Below, piece by piece: positions 1 through 10,409 of a stretch of DNA of 64,000 nucleotides. Positions within the stretch are counted from its first letter, which is position 1; each line of letters begins with the position of its first letter. The notes beneath the pieces were generated by a model, which saw only the letters and a program-made list of their open reading frames with translations, ran no database searches and had not been told where the DNA came from. The translations under genes were made by a program, and so were the position numbers. The stretch comes from Bacillus sp. SD088 (lineage in GTDB: Bacteria > Bacillota > Bacilli > Bacillales > Bacillaceae_C): assembly GCF_017355205.1 (NCBI RefSeq), contig NZ_JADIJK010000014.1:1-64000 (forward strand). The letters are read 5' to 3'.

Positions 1-21
1 AACAGTCGCTTCTTCTTTTGT

Positions 22-2079
22 TTACTTCACGAGTATTTTATTCATATCTGCGAATTGATAGATGAGTTTAGCTAAGTTTTTCATTTGTGCCAAGCGATTT
101 GTTTTAAGTGATTCATTTTCCGTCATGACCATAGTATGATCGAAATAGGCTGAAATCGCTGGTTCTAGGGAGGCTAGTGATTGATAACGGGCTTCCACAG
201 AGTGTTCATTTGTCATTAAGATTTCTGCTTGCTGCCATTCTTCATACAATTTCTTTTCATATTCGTTTTCGAAAAGATCCTTATGAATGTTTGCGGTTTG
301 CTCTGCTTTGCTTGCGATATTTAGTACTCTTGATAATGATTCGACAATGGCCTTAAAGTTTGGTTGTTGACTGTTTCGTTCCAATACTTCAGCTCTTTGA
401 GTGAGCTCTGGGATACTATTCCACTCACTGTCTAATATAGCTTCCACAATATCATATCGAATTCCTTTTTCTTCTAATAAATAATTTAATCTTAATCTGA
501 AAAACTTTTTAAGTTGTTCGTAAAGCTCTTGATTATCTTCTTGATGATTTCCTTTTAAAGCTAATTTTAATAGGGCTGGTAAGGCTATATCCCAGTTTTT
601 CACCTGCAATATCTTTACAATTCCAGCAGCCTGTCGTCTGAGAGCATAAGGATCCTGCGAACCAGTTGGTACTAATCCAATTGAAAAGGAAGAGACGATC
701 GAATCCAATTTATCAGCTGTACTGATCACTGAGCCGACAATCGAACTTGGCGCTGGGTCCTCTGGATGAATCGGTTGGTAATGTTCTCGGATGGCTTGGG
801 TTACTTCAGGTTTCTCACCGTGGAGCAAAGCATACTTTTCCCCCATAATTCCCTGCAATTCCGGAAATTCATCCACCATATTCGTCACTAAATCAAACTT
901 ACTAATTTCAGCCGCTCTGCTAATAGAGGATTTTTCCTGCTCTGAAACATCTAGTATCTGTGCAATTTCTTCCGCGATCGATGTTACTCTCTTCACTTTC
1001 TCAGCAAGTGTTCCAAGCTTTTCATGGTAAACAATATTTTTTAACTTCTCTAGTGCTTGCTCAATGGACAATTTTTGATCTTCATGATAAAAGAAATCCG
1101 CATCTTGCAAACGGGCGCGGAGCACTTTTTCATTTCCTCTCATGACGGTTTCCAAATGTCGATGATCACCGTTTCGAACAGCAATAAAATGAGGAAGCAG
1201 CTGATTGTTTTGGTCTTCGACTGGAAAATATCGCTGGTGCTCCTTCATGGAGGTAATTAAGACTTCTTTCGGTAATTCAAGGAAGCTACCTTGGAAAGAA
1301 CCTTGAAAAACAGTTGGATATTCCACAAGATTTGTAACCTCTTCTAATAATGTCGGGTCAACGGGAATAATCCAGTGTTGTTCATCCGCTAGTTTTGCTA
1401 TTTGTTCTTTGATCGCTGCTTTCCTTGTCTCATAATCTGCAATCACATACTGGCCAAGTAGCAGTTGTTCATATTCTTTTGGCGCTGTTAAGCGAATCTT
1501 CTCACCTAGAAAACGATGACCATACGTTTGATTACCCGAATCCACATTTGCGACAGTGAATGGGATGATATTTTGCCCAAATAAAGCAACAATCCAGCGA
1601 ATGGGGCGGATATAACGCGTGCTTAAATTTCCCCAGTGCATATTATTTGGAAAATGAAGTGATGTAATAATTTCTTTCAGATCCGGTAAAATTTCTTCCG
1701 TTGCTCGCCCCTTTTCAAATTTCTGAACAAAAGCGTATTCTACTCCTTTTAATTCTTTAAAAAAGATATCATCTACTGCCGCTCCCTGAGATTTCGAAAA
1801 ACCGACTGCGGCTTTTGACCAATTCCCTTCTTGATCCAGTGCAATTTTCTTTGTCGGTCCCTTCACTTCTAATTCCGTATCTTCTTGGGATTCAGCTACA
1901 TTGGATATAAGGACCGCTAACCTTCTCGGAGTCGAAAACGCCCGAACCTCTCCAAATTCTATTTTTCTTTCCTTTAACCACTCTTTAGTTTTTTTCTGTA
2001 ATTGATCGACAGCATCTAATACAAATCGAGCAGGAATTTCCTCAAGCCCAATTTCCAGCAATAAATCTTGATTACTCAT
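22..2079 (-). CDS. glyS: Glycyl-tRNA synthetase beta subunit
   Basis: This encodes the 685-residue beta chain of the bacterial alpha2beta2 glycyl-tRNA synthetase, which charges tRNA-Gly in the cytoplasm. The N-terminus ([15 protein letters not shown]) is the family signature, and the length fits the usual size of about 680-690 residues. The beta chain carries tRNA-binding regions, including a C-terminal DALR-like anticodon-binding domain, while the catalytic core is in GlyQ. Its ATG start overlaps the glyQ stop by 8 bp, which indicates translational coupling in a glyQ-glyS operon. Expression should be set by the glycine T-box upstream of glyQ. The gene ends 21 bp from the window edge and appears complete. 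Confidence 0.98.
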   Translation of the reverse strand: MSNQDLLLEIGLEEIPARFVLDAVDQLQKKTKEWLKERKIEFGEVRAFSTPRRLAVLISNVAESQEDTELEVKGPTKKIALDQEGNWSKAAVGFSKSQGAAVDDIFFKELKGVEYAFVQKFEKGRATEEILPDLKEIITSLHFPNNMHWGNLSTRYIRPIRWIVALFGQNIIPFTVANVDSGNQTYGHRFLGEKIRLTAPKEYEQLLLGQYVIADYETRKAAIKEQIAKLADEQHWIIPVDPTLLEEVTNLVEYPTVFQGSFQGSFLELPKEVLITSMKEHQRYFPVEDQNNQLLPHFIAVRNGDHRHLETVMRGNEKVLRARLQDADFFYHEDQKLSIEQALEKLKNIVYHEKLGTLAEKVKRVTSIAEEIAQILDVSEQEKSSISRAAEISKFDLVTNMVDEFPELQGIMGEKYALLHGEKPEVTQAIREHYQPIHPEDPAPSSIVGSVISTADKLDSIVSSFSIGLVPTGSQDPYALRRQAAGIVKILQVKNWDIALPALLKLALKGNHQEDNQELYEQLKKFFRLRLNYLLEEKGIRYDIVEAILDSEWNSIPELTQRAEVLERNSQQPNFKAIVESLSRVLNIASKAEQTANIHKDLFENEYEKKLYEEWQQAEILMTNEHSVEARYQSLASLEPAISAYFDHTMVMTENESLKTNRLAQMKNLAKLIYQFADMNKILVK

Positions 2080-2962
2080 AATGGGCTTCCTCCTTTTGTT
2101 CTAGCATTGGAAAACCAAGTTTTTCCCGTTCCTCATAGAATGTTTTGGCAACTTGTCTAGCCATACTTCTCATTCTCCCGATATACCCGGTTCTTTCGGT
2201 TACAGAAATAGCGCCTTTCGCATCAAGTAAATTAAAAACATGCGAACACTTTAAGATATAATCATAAGCTGGATGAACTAAACCATACTTCATCTGTTCC
2301 TTTGCTTCTGTTTCGTAGGTGTTAAACAAATCGAATAACATTTTCTGATTCGATGTTTCAAATGCATACTTCGAATGTTCAAATTCTGGTTGGTAGAAAA
2401 TGTCACGAATTGTAAATCCATTCGTCCATTCAAGATCAAATACATTTTCTTTATCCTGAATGTAAGAAGCCAACCTTTCGATCCCATATGTTAATTCAAC
2501 AGATACAGGTTTACATTCCAATCCGCCCACTTGTTGAAAATAAGTAAATTGTGTGACTTCCATTCCATCAAGCCAAACTTCCCAGCCAAGACCCGCACAA
2601 CCGAGAGAAGGATTTTCCCAGTTATCTTCTACAAACCGAATATCATGCTCGAGTGGATCAATGCCAAGCGCTTTTAAAGACTCTAAATACATTTCTTGAA
2701 TATTGTCCGGAGATGGTTTCATAATCACCTGAAATTGATGATGTTGATATAAACGATTTGGATTTTCTCCATAACGACCATCTGCTGGTCTTCTTGATGG
2801 CTCTATATAGGCCACATTCCAAGGCTCTGGACCAATAGCCCTTAAAAATGTATAAGGACTCATGGTACCTGCCCCTTTCTCCACGTCATAAGCCTGCATA
2901 AGAATACACCCATAGTCAGACCAATGCTTTTGTAAAGTCAAAATCACCTTTTGAACATTCAC
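2072..2962 (-). CDS. glyQ: Glycyl-tRNA synthetase alpha subunit
   Basis: This is the 296-residue catalytic alpha subunit (class II aminoacyl-tRNA synthetase fold) of the heterotetrameric glycyl-tRNA synthetase. The N-terminal stretch with [19 protein letters not shown] and the following [22 protein letters not shown] segment are characteristic of GlyQ, and the length is normal. The start is GTG, with a GGAGG about 10 bases upstream. It is the first gene of glyQS. The leader holds a T-box and, between the T-box terminator and this start, a copy of a dispersed hairpin repeat (family A), so the mature mRNA carries that element in its 5' untranslated region. Confidence 0.98.
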   Translation of the reverse strand: MNVQKVILTLQKHWSDYGCILMQAYDVEKGAGTMSPYTFLRAIGPEPWNVAYIEPSRRPADGRYGENPNRLYQHHQFQVIMKPSPDNIQEMYLESLKALGIDPLEHDIRFVEDNWENPSLGCAGLGWEVWLDGMEVTQFTYFQQVGGLECKPVSVELTYGIERLASYIQDKENVFDLEWTNGFTIRDIFYQPEFEHSKYAFETSNQKMLFDLFNTYETEAKEQMKYGLVHPAYDYILKCSHVFNLLDAKGAISVTERTGYIGRMRSMARQVAKTFYEEREKLGFPMLEQKEEAHYE

Positions 2963-2985
2963 TTCTATTCATCCTCCATTCAAAT

Positions 2986-3137
2986 TAGAAAAGCGTAAGG
3001 CGCCCGCTTATCGGCGACAAGCAAATGTTCCTGAACCTAGAAAGGGTGCATTTTCCCTTTCTAGGTTCAGGGTTATTTGACCTCGAGCCGCTGGCGCCTG
3101 GAGCTAGATCCAAACACTACCCGAATTTTCTTTCTTA
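2986..3137. repeat. Dispersed palindromic repeat, family A copy 1
   Basis: This is an imperfect palindrome of about 150 bp. Its left arm begins AAAAGCGTAAGGCGCCCGC and its right arm contains TTTGACCTCGAGCCGCTGG, with an inner stem pairing CCTAGAAAGGG with CCCTTTCTAGG. Related copies occur near 9.2, 19.0, 23.4, 28.5 and 28.75 kb. It lies inside the glyQS leader, downstream of the T-box terminator. No open reading frame is present. Confidence 0.85.
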
Positions 3138-3186
3138 ATCCTTCTAGAAATGCGTAAACGCCGCTATGTAGACACCATATTTTTTC

Positions 3187-3409
3187 CAGGCATCAAAAAA
3201 ACCCTCGTCCTATGCTTTTAGCATAGGGACGAGAGTTTACCCGCGGTTCCACCCTATTTGCTACTGTTAGTAGCCAACTTTTTCCATTTGCTGTTCAGGA
3301 ATGCCGTTCACAGAATCTTCATACCTGGCTTTCACCATTCCAGGTTCGCTAAAATGAAAAGATTTTCTGTTACTCTTTTCCTTCTTCACAGTCTAAATAA
3401 ATGTTCTAT
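3187..3409 (-). promoter_or_regulatory. Glycine T-box riboswitch of glyQS
   Basis: Read on the minus strand, this leader holds the T-box sequence GGGTGGAACCGCGG (about 3241-3254), which pairs with the uncharged tRNA acceptor end. It is followed by a strong terminator hairpin at about 3187-3228 that ends in a run of T. Upstream are the stem I elements and a specifier-loop candidate GGC (3303-3305), a glycine codon. Family knowledge: uncharged tRNA-Gly stabilises the antiterminator and allows glyQS transcription. The specifier codon and the downstream gene agree. Confidence 0.93.
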
Positions 3410-3415
3410 AAGAAG

Positions 3416-3444
3416 AAAATAGCTGAATTTTGAGCAAAAGTCAA
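3416..3444 (-). promoter_or_regulatory. Sigma-A promoter of glyQS
   Basis: TTGACT (3439-3444) and TATTTT (3416-3421) are separated by 17 bp on the minus strand, just upstream of the T-box leader and immediately after the end of recO. Confidence 0.65.
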
Positions 3445-3470
3445 TATTTACCGCTGTATCAGTCAGTAAA

Positions 3471-4229
3471 TTAGTCACCTAATTGGTTCTTCCACTTCCC
3501 TAATTGATCTAGAAAACGCTTCGTCTTTAAATTCAAACCAGAAAATTCATCGTAATAAGTGGAAATAACGTCTCGAAGTTCCTTTTTTGTTCCCTCTTTT
3601 ACTGATATTGATCCTAGTCTATAGATATCAAAGAAATAAAATAATCTTAACAACTTGATCGTATTTTGCGAGACCGGAAAATAATGCGGATCCTTTTGGA
3701 AACAGTCTTGACAGATTAGACCATTTTCTTTAATCGAAAAACCGAATGGTGCTTCAGTTTTTCCACAAAGAGCACAGTGATTCATCTCAGGATATAACCC
3801 AAAAACATTGAGCATTTTCATTTCAAATATATTTGTGATAATGTCAGGATCGTATCCTTCATTGATGTAGAGCAATGTTTGATAAAGTAATTCAAATAAA
3901 AATGGATTACTCTCTTTTTCTTCGGTTCCCTTATCAAGCAATTCGACAATATAGGAAGCATAAGCTGTTTTAAAAATATCTTCCCTTATATATCGAAGGG
4001 ATGAAATCATTTCTCCTTGCTGAATTGTCCCTAAGCCTCGTGTTCCGCTAATAACAAAGTATCCGTATGTAAAGAGCTGGGAAACGCTGGACAACCGATT
4101 ACTTGGTTTCTTAGCTCCCCTGGCCATTCCAGCGATTTTTCCAGCCTCTCTTGTGTAGATTGTCACAATTTTATTTGATTCCCCATAATCTGTTGTTCTA
4201 ATGACAATACCTTCAAATTTATTTACCAT
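3471..4229 (-). CDS. recO: DNA repair and recombination mediator RecO
   Basis: This encodes a 252-residue RecO, which loads RecA onto SSB-coated single-stranded DNA in the RecFOR pathway and anneals complementary strands. It has the N-terminal OB-fold start ([22 protein letters not shown]) and a four-cysteine zinc-binding module around residues 150-175 (CALCG...CQDCF). The length matches Bacillus RecO. It follows era and yqzL on the same strand, the B. subtilis order. The glyQS promoter begins immediately after its stop codon, so the two units are closely packed. Confidence 0.96.
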   Translation of the reverse strand: MVNKFEGIVIRTTDYGESNKIVTIYTREAGKIAGMARGAKKPSNRLSSVSQLFTYGYFVISGTRGLGTIQQGEMISSLRYIREDIFKTAYASYIVELLDKGTEEKESNPFLFELLYQTLLYINEGYDPDIITNIFEMKMLNVFGLYPEMNHCALCGKTEAPFGFSIKENGLICQDCFQKDPHYFPVSQNTIKLLRLFYFFDIYRLGSISVKEGTKKELRDVISTYYDEFSGLNLKTKRFLDQLGKWKNQLGD

Positions 4230-4280
4230 TGATTTTATCCCCTTTCACTGCGTTCACAGCATTTGGGATAATTCACACGC

Positions 4281-4427
4281 TTAAGTCACTTGTGTGCAGT
4301 CTGCTTCGTCCGTATTTTCCCTACATGGCAGAATATTCAAATGCTCTTCTTTTTCAAGTTCTTTTAGAAGCAGGTACGTATTGACATTACCTGTTTCTTT
4401 GAAAACTTTCCACGTAAATTCATACAT
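4281..4427 (-). CDS. yqzL: Small protein YqzL
   Basis: A 48-codon gene lies in the era-recO gap, where B. subtilis has yqzL. The product starts MYEFTWKVFKETGNVNTYLL, the family's conserved N-terminus (F-TWKVF--TGNV-TYLL-KE), and ends in an acidic tail containing two cysteines. The start is ATG, with a purine-rich GGCGGG region upstream, and the stop lies 51 bp before the recO start. The function of YqzL is unknown. Its fixed position beside recO and era suggests cotranscription. Both the sequence match and the position support this as a real gene. Confidence 0.85.
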   Translation of the reverse strand: MYEFTWKVFKETGNVNTYLLLKELEKEEHLNILPCRENTDEADCTQVT

Positions 4428-4557
4428 TTTAAAATTCCCGCCTTTCCAAGTGATCAATTATTTTTCGTCTTCTGTAAAGATAAAGCCGAATAAGATTATT
4501 TTCTCATCATCTCTTCTAACCATACTGTATAAAATTTGTCAAAGTTCCTTATATGTG

Positions 4558-5896
<1,339 letters not shown>

Positions 5897-6086
5897 TTAT
5901 TTTACTACAAATTCATTCAAAAGTTATCATTTTCAAGAAAGTTTTTTGAACATTTCCATTTCATGATCGAAAATGACCGTAAAATTATTTTACCGTACCT
6001 GCTTAACACATTCAAATTCTGGCATAGTTTTTTTGCTAAATGGGTAAAAATGGGCGAATGCGCATACACCCTGTTAGATTTCTAAA

Positions 6087-6124
6087 AAAAGGAGCTTCCA
6101 AAAAATCAATTTTAGAAGCTCCTT
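6087..6124 (-). terminator. Terminator of the phoH-side transcription unit, after dgkA
   Basis: On the minus strand the inverted repeat AAGGAGCTTC ... GAAGCTCCTT is followed by seven T residues. The dgkA stop codon touches the upstream arm. This separates the pgpH-ybeY-dgkA unit from cdd-era. Confidence 0.85.
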
Positions 6125-6530
6125 AATGAAATAACTGTATGATTTTCGGGCCTAAAATAAGGATACCGATTAAAACGGCCATCAACGTATAAATTAACAC
6201 TGCAGCGGCCGCTAAATCTTTTGCCTGTTTTGCTAAGGGCTGAATTTTTTCTGTAGCTAAATCAACCGCCCGTTCCATCGCAGAATTTACTAATTCTAAA
6301 GCCATTACGCCAAAAATGGAGATCATCATAAAAATCCATTCGATTTTATCAAGTCTTAAAAGAAAAGAGAGAATGATCACAATCACTGCAGCCACAAGAT
6401 GAATTTGAAAATTTTTCTCTACTTTAGCTGCATATTGAATCCCTTCTATCGCATACTTAAAGGCGGATACCAATCGCTTCAGAGAAAAACTGCTTCTATC
6501 TTTCAAGACCAAAACCTGCCAATATGTCAT
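6123..6530 (-). CDS. dgkA: Undecaprenol kinase (diacylglycerol kinase family)
   Basis: This integral membrane kinase has about 127-135 residues and the DgkA fold. In Bacillus the enzyme phosphorylates undecaprenol, the lipid carrier for cell-wall synthesis, rather than diacylglycerol. The family motif ALELVNSAMERAVDL, with its catalytic and metal-binding glutamates, lies around residues 75-95, with membrane helices on either side. The start is unclear. The ATG at 6530 overlaps ybeY by 35 bp, and a TTG at 6506 would begin nearer the usual start of the family. A strong terminator begins at the stop codon. Confidence 0.93.
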   Translation of the reverse strand: MTYWQVLVLKDRSSFSLKRLVSAFKYAIEGIQYAAKVEKNFQIHLVAAVIVIILSFLLRLDKIEWIFMMISIFGVMALELVNSAMERAVDLATEKIQPLAKQAKDLAAAAVLIYTLMAVLIGILILGPKIIQLFH

Positions 6531-6969
6531 TCTGCTTCATGAACATACGATTTTCATCCTCTCGGTTCATATGGTCATATCCAAGTAGGTGTAAAAAGCC
6601 ATGGACGGCTAGAAAGCCTAATTCTCGTTTAAAGGAATGTCCATATTCATGTGCTTGCTCCTTCGCTCGATCAAGAGAGATAATTATATCCCCAAGTACA
6701 CGTGGTAACTGTGCATCTTGAATCAACTTCTCCCCTTCAGAATTCTCCTCAAGTGCGAAGGAAATCACATCCGTCACTTGATCCTTTTCCCGATACTCTT
6801 TATTGATTTCTTGTATTTTTGGGTTGGAAACAATCATTAAGGAAACTTCTGCGTCTTCACGAATTTCTTCTATTTCAGCCGCATACATTAATAGCTTTTC
6901 GACCATCTTTAAGTTTTCCTCTGTTAATTGTCCTGTCTCATCTATCGTATCAATTAGGAGTGCCACCAT
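6496..6969 (-). CDS. ybeY: Endoribonuclease YbeY (rRNA maturation factor)
   Basis: This is a 157-residue metal-dependent RNase that acts in 16S rRNA 3' processing and ribosome quality control. The signature HGFLHLLGYDH (the H-x3-H-x5-H zinc motif) is at residues 119-129, preceded by ELGFLAV. The ATG start has an AAGGTGAT site upstream and overlaps the 3' end of pgpH by 20 bp, while its own 3' end overlaps dgkA. Tight packing with pgpH, dgkA, cdd and era is the standard Bacillus order (yqfG). Confidence 0.97.
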   Translation of the reverse strand: MVALLIDTIDETGQLTEENLKMVEKLLMYAAEIEEIREDAEVSLMIVSNPKIQEINKEYREKDQVTDVISFALEENSEGEKLIQDAQLPRVLGDIIISLDRAKEQAHEYGHSFKRELGFLAVHGFLHLLGYDHMNREDENRMFMKQNDILAGFGLER

Positions 6970-9133
6970 CTATCACCTTCTGTTGTTTTATGTCAGGATA
7001 CTCAATTCGTGAATGAAATATGCCATTTAATGTCTCACAAAACACCTTTTTTGCCTTTTCAATTTCTTTTAAAGTTAGGTCACACTCATTAAACTGGCCA
7101 TCGAGCAGCTTATCTTGTGCAATCTGATGAACAAGTGTGCGAATTTCTTCTGGTGTTGGATTTGTCTTTGAGCGCACCGCTGCTTCTACACTATCTGCCA
7201 TGCTAATAATCGCTATTTCTTTTGTTTGTGGTTTAGGCCCTGAATACCTAAACTCACTTTCAGCAATCTCTTCATTCTCTTTTTTCGCCTTATAGTAAAA
7301 GAATTTTAACAGACTTGTTCCATGATGTTGTTCCGCAATATCAACAATCTCTTTCGGGAGCTTATGTTTCCTTAATTCCTCAGCTCCATCAGTTGTATGG
7401 GCTAAAATAATATCCCGACTCGTTTCAGGCGGAAGCTGATCATGGGGATTCTCGATATTTAATTGATTCTCAATGAAAAAAGGCGGTCTTTTTGTTTTTC
7501 CGATATCGTGATAATAACAACCAACCCTGGCCAAAAGTCCATTTGCACCTATTGCTTCACAAGCAGATTCAGCTAAATTGGCGACCATTACACTGTGATG
7601 ATAGGTACCCGGCGTTTCGGTTAATATTTTCTTCAATAATGGATGGTTTGGACTCGACAATTCGATTAATCTCATTGTTGATAAGATTCCAAATCCTGCT
7701 TCAAAAAATGGCAACAAGCCAATTGTGAATACAGCTGAAAGAAGACCAGAAACCACCGCATATAGAGCAAAATATAAATATTCCGTCGGTGTATACTGTC
7801 CACTCCCACTAAACATTAAAAACAAGATTAAGAGTAGGTTAATAAGGGAGATAAAAATCCCTGCACGCAAGATGTGATTTCTTTCATTATGGCCTGATAA
7901 AAACAAAATACCTGCTAGTCCACTAAAAAGAATATAGATGGCGACCTCAACATTGATCGTCCCTGCGATTCCATCATGAAAGACAATACTCCCGCAGGTT
8001 GCGAGCATAATCGTCATAATCAAAGCCAACCGTTCATTCATCAATATTTTAATTAGCATCGGTGCCATTGCAGCTGGGAAAATATATGCCATATCATTTA
8101 TTTCTTCATCAATCAGACCGACAATTTTCATCACAACCAGAGAACAAATGAAAATGAAGCTTGATAGTAATAAGTAATTTTGCTTCTTATCTTCAGGTAA
8201 ATCGATTCTTGAAAAATAAATATAAATCGAACCAATGACAAGGATAACAAACAAAGCTAATCCAATTAAAGGTTTGATGGTAGGATTACTTTTTAATAAT
8301 CCGAGCAACTCCAATTGACGATAGGAATCCCGATCAATTAAATGGCCTTCTTGAACAACAATTTGTCCTTGTAAAATTTTGAATGGCTCCACCTCAGCCA
8401 TTGCTTGTTTTTTTCGTTCCTCCGTTAAATCTGGATCGTATAGATCATTTGGTACAATAGCGTATTGCCCCAATTCTTCTCCAGCCTTTTCCATTGCCTC
8501 AGGCAAATCTGCCGCCCTAATTTGATTCTGCACAAGCTTTTTCACATCATTTAAATCATCATCACGGATTTTTTCTGTCATCGCCGTTTCCACATTTTGG
8601 ATCACGACATTTTTTGTTGTTTCTAAATCAGACTCTTCTGCCTGTAAAAGTGAATTTAATATCGTATCAGAAATGGAATCTGTAATATCCTCTGACACAT
8701 TTTCCGTTAATTTCGATTTTAAGACTTTCAATCTGTCCTGTAATGGAATCTCTTCTGATTGTTCTTTTTTCTTTTTATCTTCCTCTTTTTCATTCTGATC
8801 AGATTCGTGGTTCGTTTCCGAAATAAAATCAAAAATAGAAGTTAGTAAAGAAACACGATTTTGTGCCATCTCTTTTTTAAACACATATACCTTATCTACT
8901 GCTTCAGATGCTTTTTCTCGCTCCTCTGCTGTTTTCATTTCATCTTCAATCGTCTTAGGTGAACGGATCGTTTTATCAGCGACCTGGAATTTTTCCATAT
9001 CATATGTTTCAGGCTTCATATTATGATACAGAATTAACAGAAGCACTAAAGCCAATAAGCAATAAATCAATGTTGTGAACACTTTATAGCTTAGAAAAGA
9101 ACGTATTTTACTTATGTATGCATGAAATTTCAT
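6950..9133 (-). CDS. pgpH: Cyclic-di-AMP phosphodiesterase PgpH (7TM-HD protein)
   Basis: This large membrane protein of about 727 residues has an N-terminal helix, a long extracellular 7TMR-HDED domain, seven membrane segments and a cytoplasmic HD domain. HD-domain residues are visible in TYHHSVMVANLAESA and CYYHDIGKTKRP, with further conserved residues in ILAHTTDGAEE and EQHHGTSL. Family knowledge: PgpH hydrolyses cyclic-di-AMP to pApA and so controls potassium and osmotic homeostasis. I chose the ATG at 9133, preceded by GGAGG; an ATG four codons earlier would contain that site. It is first in the pgpH-ybeY-dgkA unit, downstream of a family A repeat. Confidence 0.95.
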   Translation of the reverse strand: MKFHAYISKIRSFLSYKVFTTLIYCLLALVLLLILYHNMKPETYDMEKFQVADKTIRSPKTIEDEMKTAEEREKASEAVDKVYVFKKEMAQNRVSLLTSIFDFISETNHESDQNEKEEDKKKKEQSEEIPLQDRLKVLKSKLTENVSEDITDSISDTILNSLLQAEESDLETTKNVVIQNVETAMTEKIRDDDLNDVKKLVQNQIRAADLPEAMEKAGEELGQYAIVPNDLYDPDLTEERKKQAMAEVEPFKILQGQIVVQEGHLIDRDSYRQLELLGLLKSNPTIKPLIGLALFVILVIGSIYIYFSRIDLPEDKKQNYLLLSSFIFICSLVVMKIVGLIDEEINDMAYIFPAAMAPMLIKILMNERLALIMTIMLATCGSIVFHDGIAGTINVEVAIYILFSGLAGILFLSGHNERNHILRAGIFISLINLLLILFLMFSGSGQYTPTEYLYFALYAVVSGLLSAVFTIGLLPFFEAGFGILSTMRLIELSSPNHPLLKKILTETPGTYHHSVMVANLAESACEAIGANGLLARVGCYYHDIGKTKRPPFFIENQLNIENPHDQLPPETSRDIILAHTTDGAEELRKHKLPKEIVDIAEQHHGTSLLKFFYYKAKKENEEIAESEFRYSGPKPQTKEIAIISMADSVEAAVRSKTNPTPEEIRTLVHQIAQDKLLDGQFNECDLTLKEIEKAKKVFCETLNGIFHSRIEYPDIKQQKVIDGGTPN

Positions 9134-9228
9134 AACATCCTCCATACCCTTTAATAGCTGACGGATATTCAGTTACTCAAATGATAGCAGTTTTTTACAA
9201 CGAAAGCATTATTTTTTTAAGATTTAAG

Positions 9229-9385
9229 AAAAGCGCAAGGCGCACGCCTATCGGCGACAAGCAAATATTCTTAAACCCAAGAGCGGTTTTCCCTTCATAG
9301 GTTTCAGGTTATTTGACCTCGAGGGGCTAGGCGCTGGCGCTAGATCCCAACACTAGCCAATTTTTATACTTTCTTACCTTTTGTT
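9229..9385. repeat. Dispersed palindromic repeat, family A copy 2
   Basis: This is a palindromic element with arms AAAAGCGCAAGGCGCACGC and ATTTGACCTCGAGGGGCTAG, followed by the conserved tail AACACTAGCCAATTTTTATAC. It fills the gap between phoH and pgpH and lies next to the phoH terminator. Confidence 0.85.
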
Positions 9386-9387
9386 AA

Positions 9388-9420
9388 AAAACCGTTTCAC
9401 CCTTTTGGGCAAAACGGTAA
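9388..9420 (-). terminator. Terminator after phoH
   Basis: The minus-strand stem ACCGTTTTGCCC / GGGTGAAACGGT has an AAAA loop and is followed by a T run, just after the phoH stop. It ends the yqfC-yqfD-phoH unit. Confidence 0.85.
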
Positions 9421-9431
9421 AATGACAGAGG

Positions 9432-10406
9432 TTAAGAACGTGGTAATTGATCATTACGTTCATATGCTTGAATAATTTGCGAAACAAGTGGATGGCGAAC
9501 AACATCGCTTTGATTCAGATGAATAAAAGAAATCCCGTTTACATCTTTTAGGATCATTTCTGCCGCCATCAAGCCAGACTTTGCGCCTTTCGGTAAATCG
9601 ACTTGGCTCGAATCCCCGGTAATCACCATCTTCGACTCGAAACCAAGACGTGTCAAAAACATTTTCATTTGCGCTTGAGTCGTATTTTGTGCCTCATCAA
9701 GAATAACAAATGCATCATCCAATGTACGACCTCGCATATAAGCGAGAGGTGCTATTTCGATTGTACCACGGTCAATCAAGCGCTGAGTATGTTCTGCCCC
9801 AAGAACATCGTTTAACGCATCGTATAGAGGACGTAGGTAAGGATCAACCTTTTCCTTTAAATCACCTGGCAGAAAGCCAAGGCTTTCTCCTGCTTCGATT
9901 GCGGGACGCGTTAAAATGATTTTATTCACATGGTTCTTTTTTAGCGCATTCACCGCCATCACAACGGCCAAATAGGTTTTTCCGGTTCCTGCTGGCCCAA
10001 TGCCAAATACAAGATCCTTTTTCCGAATCGAGTCTATATATTCACGTTGACCCAAAGTCTTTACGCGAATTGCTTTTCCTTTCGTATTTCGTGCAATCTC
10101 TTCATTAAAAAGATCAGCAAAATATTCAATTTTTCCAGCTTTGGCCATATTAGAAGCGTACGTTACATCTCTTTCACTTACTTGAATTCCTTTTCGAATA
10201 ACGTTTAATAATTGATTAATGATTTGCTCGACAATTCCAATATCGGTGGTGTCTCCTGAGATTGTTAAGCTATCCCCACGAGTCACAATCGATACTTTCC
10301 ATTGTTCTTCAAGTAAGCGAATATGACTATCCGCATTCCCTAATAACCTATATGCTTCTTCTGCATTTTCTAATTCAATCTTTGCTGTTGTGTTTTCTTC
10401 AGACAT
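9432..10406 (-). CDS. phoH: PhoH-like ATPase
   Basis: A 324-residue cytoplasmic P-loop ATPase of the PhoH family. Walker A is GPAGTGKTYLA (about residues 137-147) and Walker B is FVILDEAQNT, with a sensor region KMVITGDSSQVDLP. The N-terminal 100 residues resemble a KH-like nucleic-acid binding region. Family knowledge: PhoH proteins are predicted RNA-related ATPases, often linked to YbeY in gene order, and the exact function is not settled. The start ATG has GGAG 8 bases upstream and lies 3 bp after the yqfD stop. A strong terminator follows. Confidence 0.95.
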   Translation of the reverse strand: MSEENTTAKIELENAEEAYRLLGNADSHIRLLEEQWKVSIVTRGDSLTISGDTTDIGIVEQIINQLLNVIRKGIQVSERDVTYASNMAKAGKIEYFADLFNEEIARNTKGKAIRVKTLGQREYIDSIRKKDLVFGIGPAGTGKTYLAVVMAVNALKKNHVNKIILTRPAIEAGESLGFLPGDLKEKVDPYLRPLYDALNDVLGAEHTQRLIDRGTIEIAPLAYMRGRTLDDAFVILDEAQNTTQAQMKMFLTRLGFESKMVITGDSSQVDLPKGAKSGLMAAEMILKDVNGISFIHLNQSDVVRHPLVSQIIQAYERNDQLPRS

Positions 10407-10409
10407 CCG

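Noticed and set aside
2986-3137. Family A repeats as CRISPR repeats or tRNA genes
   Set aside because: Copies are scattered kilobases apart, have no regular spacers, and their stems do not form a cloverleaf.
6496-9133. A defence or toxin-antitoxin system in the tightly overlapping pgpH-ybeY-dgkA genes
   Set aside because: All three are standard housekeeping genes in the usual Bacillus order.
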